Shown: in pieces, positions 5,790 to 7,434 of the stretch
Layout of the letters: every line of letters starts with the position of its first letter
How positions within the stretch are numbered: position 1 is the first letter of the stretch
Origin: Candidatus Heimdallarchaeota archaeon
GTDB lineage: Archaea > Asgardarchaeota > Heimdallarchaeia > Heimdallarchaeales > Kariarchaeaceae
Length of the DNA stretch: 7,434 bases
Reading direction: 5' to 3'
Assembly: GCA_030668165.1 (NCBI GenBank)
Contig: DAOUUM010000138.1
Span: 1-7,434, forward strand
Program-made: the position numbers and the translations under genes
The notes under the pieces: generated by a model
What the model was told of the DNA's origin: nothing
The model's input: only the letters and a program-made list of their open reading frames with translations
Databases searched by the model: none

Positions 5790-6559
5790 CAGTAAACTTC
5801 GTTTAGTTTCCTCAATATGTTTTCCAAATCATCTTGGAGGTCGTCAAATTCAATATATTTGAGTCCATTACCCCAGATTCCATAACCCGTATCATCTCTG
5901 TTCCCTTTGAAATTCACATCTATTTTAGATGGAATTGAAAACATAGAATATACTGGTTTGTCCCAAGCTGGAGGTATCTTATGAATTTCCCTCATTTTCT
6001 TGATAGCGTTTTTACGAGTCATCAATTCTGAGGTTCTGATGTACCACTCTGGAGTGATACAATCTTCTAGTGGCCCTTCAAACCAATCTAATTCAAGAAT
6101 ACGGGCCGTTCGATTTGCCCATATTATCAATATTGCTGCATATTGTCCAATTCTCCCTTCAGAAGAATATCCACCATAAATTGTTGTGGCTATAGCAATA
6201 CTGGGAATTTCTTTAGGTACATAGGAATCATTCCATAACTGAAATATATTTTGTAATACTTCATTTTGAAGGTCTCCTTCTTCACGAAAAACGGGTAATG
6301 AAATAATTCTCCTAGTTCCCCATTTATTCTTATTGTATTTATTTGGTGAACTAAAGTTTGATCTACCTGTAATATCAGATTTTAAACTACGAGGTACTTC
6401 CATATATATTGGATGATATGTATCTATTGGAAATGTTCCTTGTTCACTTCCCACCAAACTGAAGGGTTCATGAACGTTAATCTCACTGAAATCTATTAAA
6501 TTTCTTAATGCACCCCAGATGAGTGAGGTGTTTAGTTTATTTTCTTCTAAAATGCTCAT
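5789..6559 (-). CDS. Hypothetical protein of 256 aa, not recognised
   Basis: I do not recognise the family. The ATG at 6559 has AGGAG at an 8-base gap, and that site overlaps the stop of the dehydrogenase before it; the stop abuts the nuoE-like ribosome binding site. Tight placement and a full-length frame argue for a real, co-translated gene. The product looks soluble: no signal peptide and no membrane-length hydrophobic segment (the longest is YAAILIIWA, 140-148). It has eight Trp (15, 80, 109, 147, 159, 172, 199, 229) and only one Cys (167), so no Fe-S cluster is likely. A mixed core with alternating hydrophobic residues (118-160, including IAIATTIYGGYSSEGRIGQY) suggests an alpha/beta fold. 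An acidic helix closes the chain (238-255). It might be a partner, assembly or regulatory protein of the neighbouring enzymes, but the sequence alone does not show this. Confidence 0.8.
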   Translation of the reverse strand: MSILEENKLNTSLIWGALRNLIDFSEINVHEPFSLVGSEQGTFPIDTYHPIYMEVPRSLKSDITGRSNFSSPNKYNKNKWGTRRIISLPVFREEGDLQNEVLQNIFQLWNDSYVPKEIPSIAIATTIYGGYSSEGRIGQYAAILIIWANRTARILELDWFEGPLEDCITPEWYIRTSELMTRKNAIKKMREIHKIPPAWDKPVYSMFSIPSKIDVNFKGNRDDTGYGIWGNGLKYIEFDDLQDDLENILRKLNEVY

Positions 6560-6567
6560 GTTTATTT

Positions 6568-6572
6568 CTCCT
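6568..6572 (-). promoter_or_regulatory. Shine-Dalgarno for the 256-aa hypothetical gene, overlapping the preceding stop
   Basis: AGGAG on the minus strand, 8 bases before the ATG at 6559. Its first two bases are the last two bases of the TAG stop (6571-6573) of the upstream dehydrogenase gene, which suggests coupled translation. Confidence 0.65.
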
Positions 6573-7434
6573 AGTACAATTTTTCAATTTGCATACGATT
6601 ATCCATGACATCAAGGATTTTATGCTCAGCAATATCGATCGCTACTTTCCTTGGGGTTAATCCAGTTTCTAAGGATTTTTTAATAATTAGATCTGTACTC
6701 TTTTTCACTTTATGGTCAATTTGCGAGAATGCTTCTGCAACGCTTGATTTATTATATTCTGAGTAAGCTCCAATTACACTTCCTACATTTGCAACAATAT
6801 CTGGCAAAACTCTTATTTTTTTGCGTGCTAAGTATTGTTCCGCTGATTCGGAAATTGCTAAATCGGCAACTTCAACAATTAATTTGGCTTTAATATTCAT
6901 GCAATTACTATCATTTATGGCGTAGCTTGTTGCACATGGAATGAATAAATCACAGTCTATACCGAAAATCGCGTCTCTATTTAGTGATTTCCCATTTTCA
7001 AAATTTTTGATAGATTGTTGCTCATTCTCAGCAAGAGCATAATTTTTTGCTAAATCAAAGTCTATCCCATCAGGATCATAAATCGTACCCCAAAAATCAT
7101 TAATTGCGATAATTTTCCCTCCTTTAGCTTTGAGATATTTAGCCACTCCCAATGCAATATTTCCCCATCCTTGAATCACAATTTTTACATCAGATAAATT
7201 CTCAGGTAAATTATAATCCGAGCTGTACTTTGAAACAATAGTTTCAATTGCAACACCAACTCCAACACCTGTGGTTCCCAATTCAGATGGGATTCCTCCC
7301 ATTGCTTCGGGTTTCCCAGTGGCACAGTGTAGATCACCTACGGTATCTACAAAAATTTCCATTTCCTTTTGCCTTACATTTATATCCGGACATGGAATAT
7401 ACTTCCACGGTACAATTGATGCGATTTTTTTGGC
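6571..7434 (-). CDS. Divergent Glu/Leu/Phe/Val dehydrogenase-family protein, 5' end cut by right window edge
   Basis: An amino acid dehydrogenase-family protein; 287 residues are visible. The frame is open to the right edge. The ATG at 7360-7362 is internal, because family sequence continues upstream: YIPCPDIN (fragment 12-19) holds the catalytic Asp17. About 130 N-terminal residues with the substrate lysines lie outside. TGKPEAMGGIPSELGTTGVGV (39-59) and the Rossmann GWGNIA (89-94) identify the family. Several normally conserved positions differ. The EGAN motif reads EVAD (188-191). IPAALENQI reads IPCATSYAI (165-173). The Ser that binds the glutamate side-chain carboxylate in classical enzymes aligns with Ala223. 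The third Rossmann Gly is Ala94. Substrate is therefore uncertain: glutamate, another amino acid, or no catalysis. It differs clearly from the canonical dehydrogenase at the other end of the window and is not a recent duplicate. Confidence 0.88.
   Translation of the reverse strand, partial: AKKIASIVPWKYIPCPDINVRQKEMEIFVDTVGDLHCATGKPEAMGGIPSELGTTGVGVGVAIETIVSKYSSDYNLPENLSDVKIVIQGWGNIALGVAKYLKAKGGKIIAINDFWGTIYDPDGIDFDLAKNYALAENEQQSIKNFENGKSLNRDAIFGIDCDLFIPCATSYAINDSNCMNIKAKLIVEVADLAISESAEQYLARKKIRVLPDIVANVGSVIGAYSEYNKSSVAEAFSQIDHKVKKSTDLIIKKSLETGLTPRKVAIDIAEHKILDVMDNRMQIEKLY

Larger units (their letters stand above)
1..7434 (-). other. Interior of one amino-acid/redox operon, both ends outside the window
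   Basis: Seven same-strand genes with gaps of 19, 4, 35, 1, 15 and 11 bases (left to right). Ribosome binding sites at 2485-2488, 5049-5053, 5783-5789 and 6568-6572 lie in or overlap the end of the preceding gene. No terminator-like hairpin or promoter was seen between genes. The grouping links two amino acid dehydrogenases, a NADH-diaphorase module and a glutamate synthase domain protein. Confidence 0.8.

Noticed and set aside
7360..7362. ATG as the start of the divergent dehydrogenase
   Set aside because: The reading frame stays open to the window edge and encodes family sequence with the catalytic Asp (YIPCPDIN) just upstream; the Met is internal.

Overview
All genes in this window lie on the minus strand, so transcription runs from the right edge (7434) to the left edge (1). 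Seven genes are packed head to tail with gaps of 1 to 35 bases. At several junctions the Shine-Dalgarno sequence of one gene sits inside or across the end of the gene before it. I see no promoter, terminator, RNA gene, mobile element or CRISPR array, and no gene-free stretch above 35 bases. The window looks like the interior of one operon that continues past both edges. The host is probably an anaerobic prokaryote of moderate to low GC with strong GGAGG-type ribosome binding sites. The sequence does not decide between bacterium and archaeon.

Order of transcription: (1) the C-terminal two thirds of a divergent Glu/Leu/Phe/Val dehydrogenase-family protein, cut by the right edge; (2) a 256-residue protein I do not recognise; (3) a NuoE/HydC-type thioredoxin-fold [2Fe-2S] protein with an unusual N-terminal extension containing a degenerate second copy of its helical domain; (4) a NuoF/HydB-type NADH-oxidising flavoprotein with a full set of Fe-S sites and a probable CTG start; (5) a HoxU-like [2Fe-2S]/2x[4Fe-4S] protein of 232 residues with a Cys-rich tail; (6) a stand-alone FMN-domain glutamate synthase (GltB-like); (7) a canonical glutamate dehydrogenase, cut by the left edge.

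Genes 3 to 5 form the NADH-handling module known from electron-bifurcating [FeFe] hydrogenases (HydABC), NADP-reducing hydrogenases and NAD-linked formate dehydrogenases. No H-cluster, formate dehydrogenase or complex I catalytic part is present here. The next gene instead encodes an FMN glutamate synthase, and no GltD-type small subunit is seen. The main hypothesis is that the diaphorase module passes electrons from NADH, possibly by bifurcation or confurcation with ferredoxin, to the glutamate synthase, with two amino acid dehydrogenases encoded alongside. Gene adjacency and domain content support this; a physical complex and its chemistry are inference.
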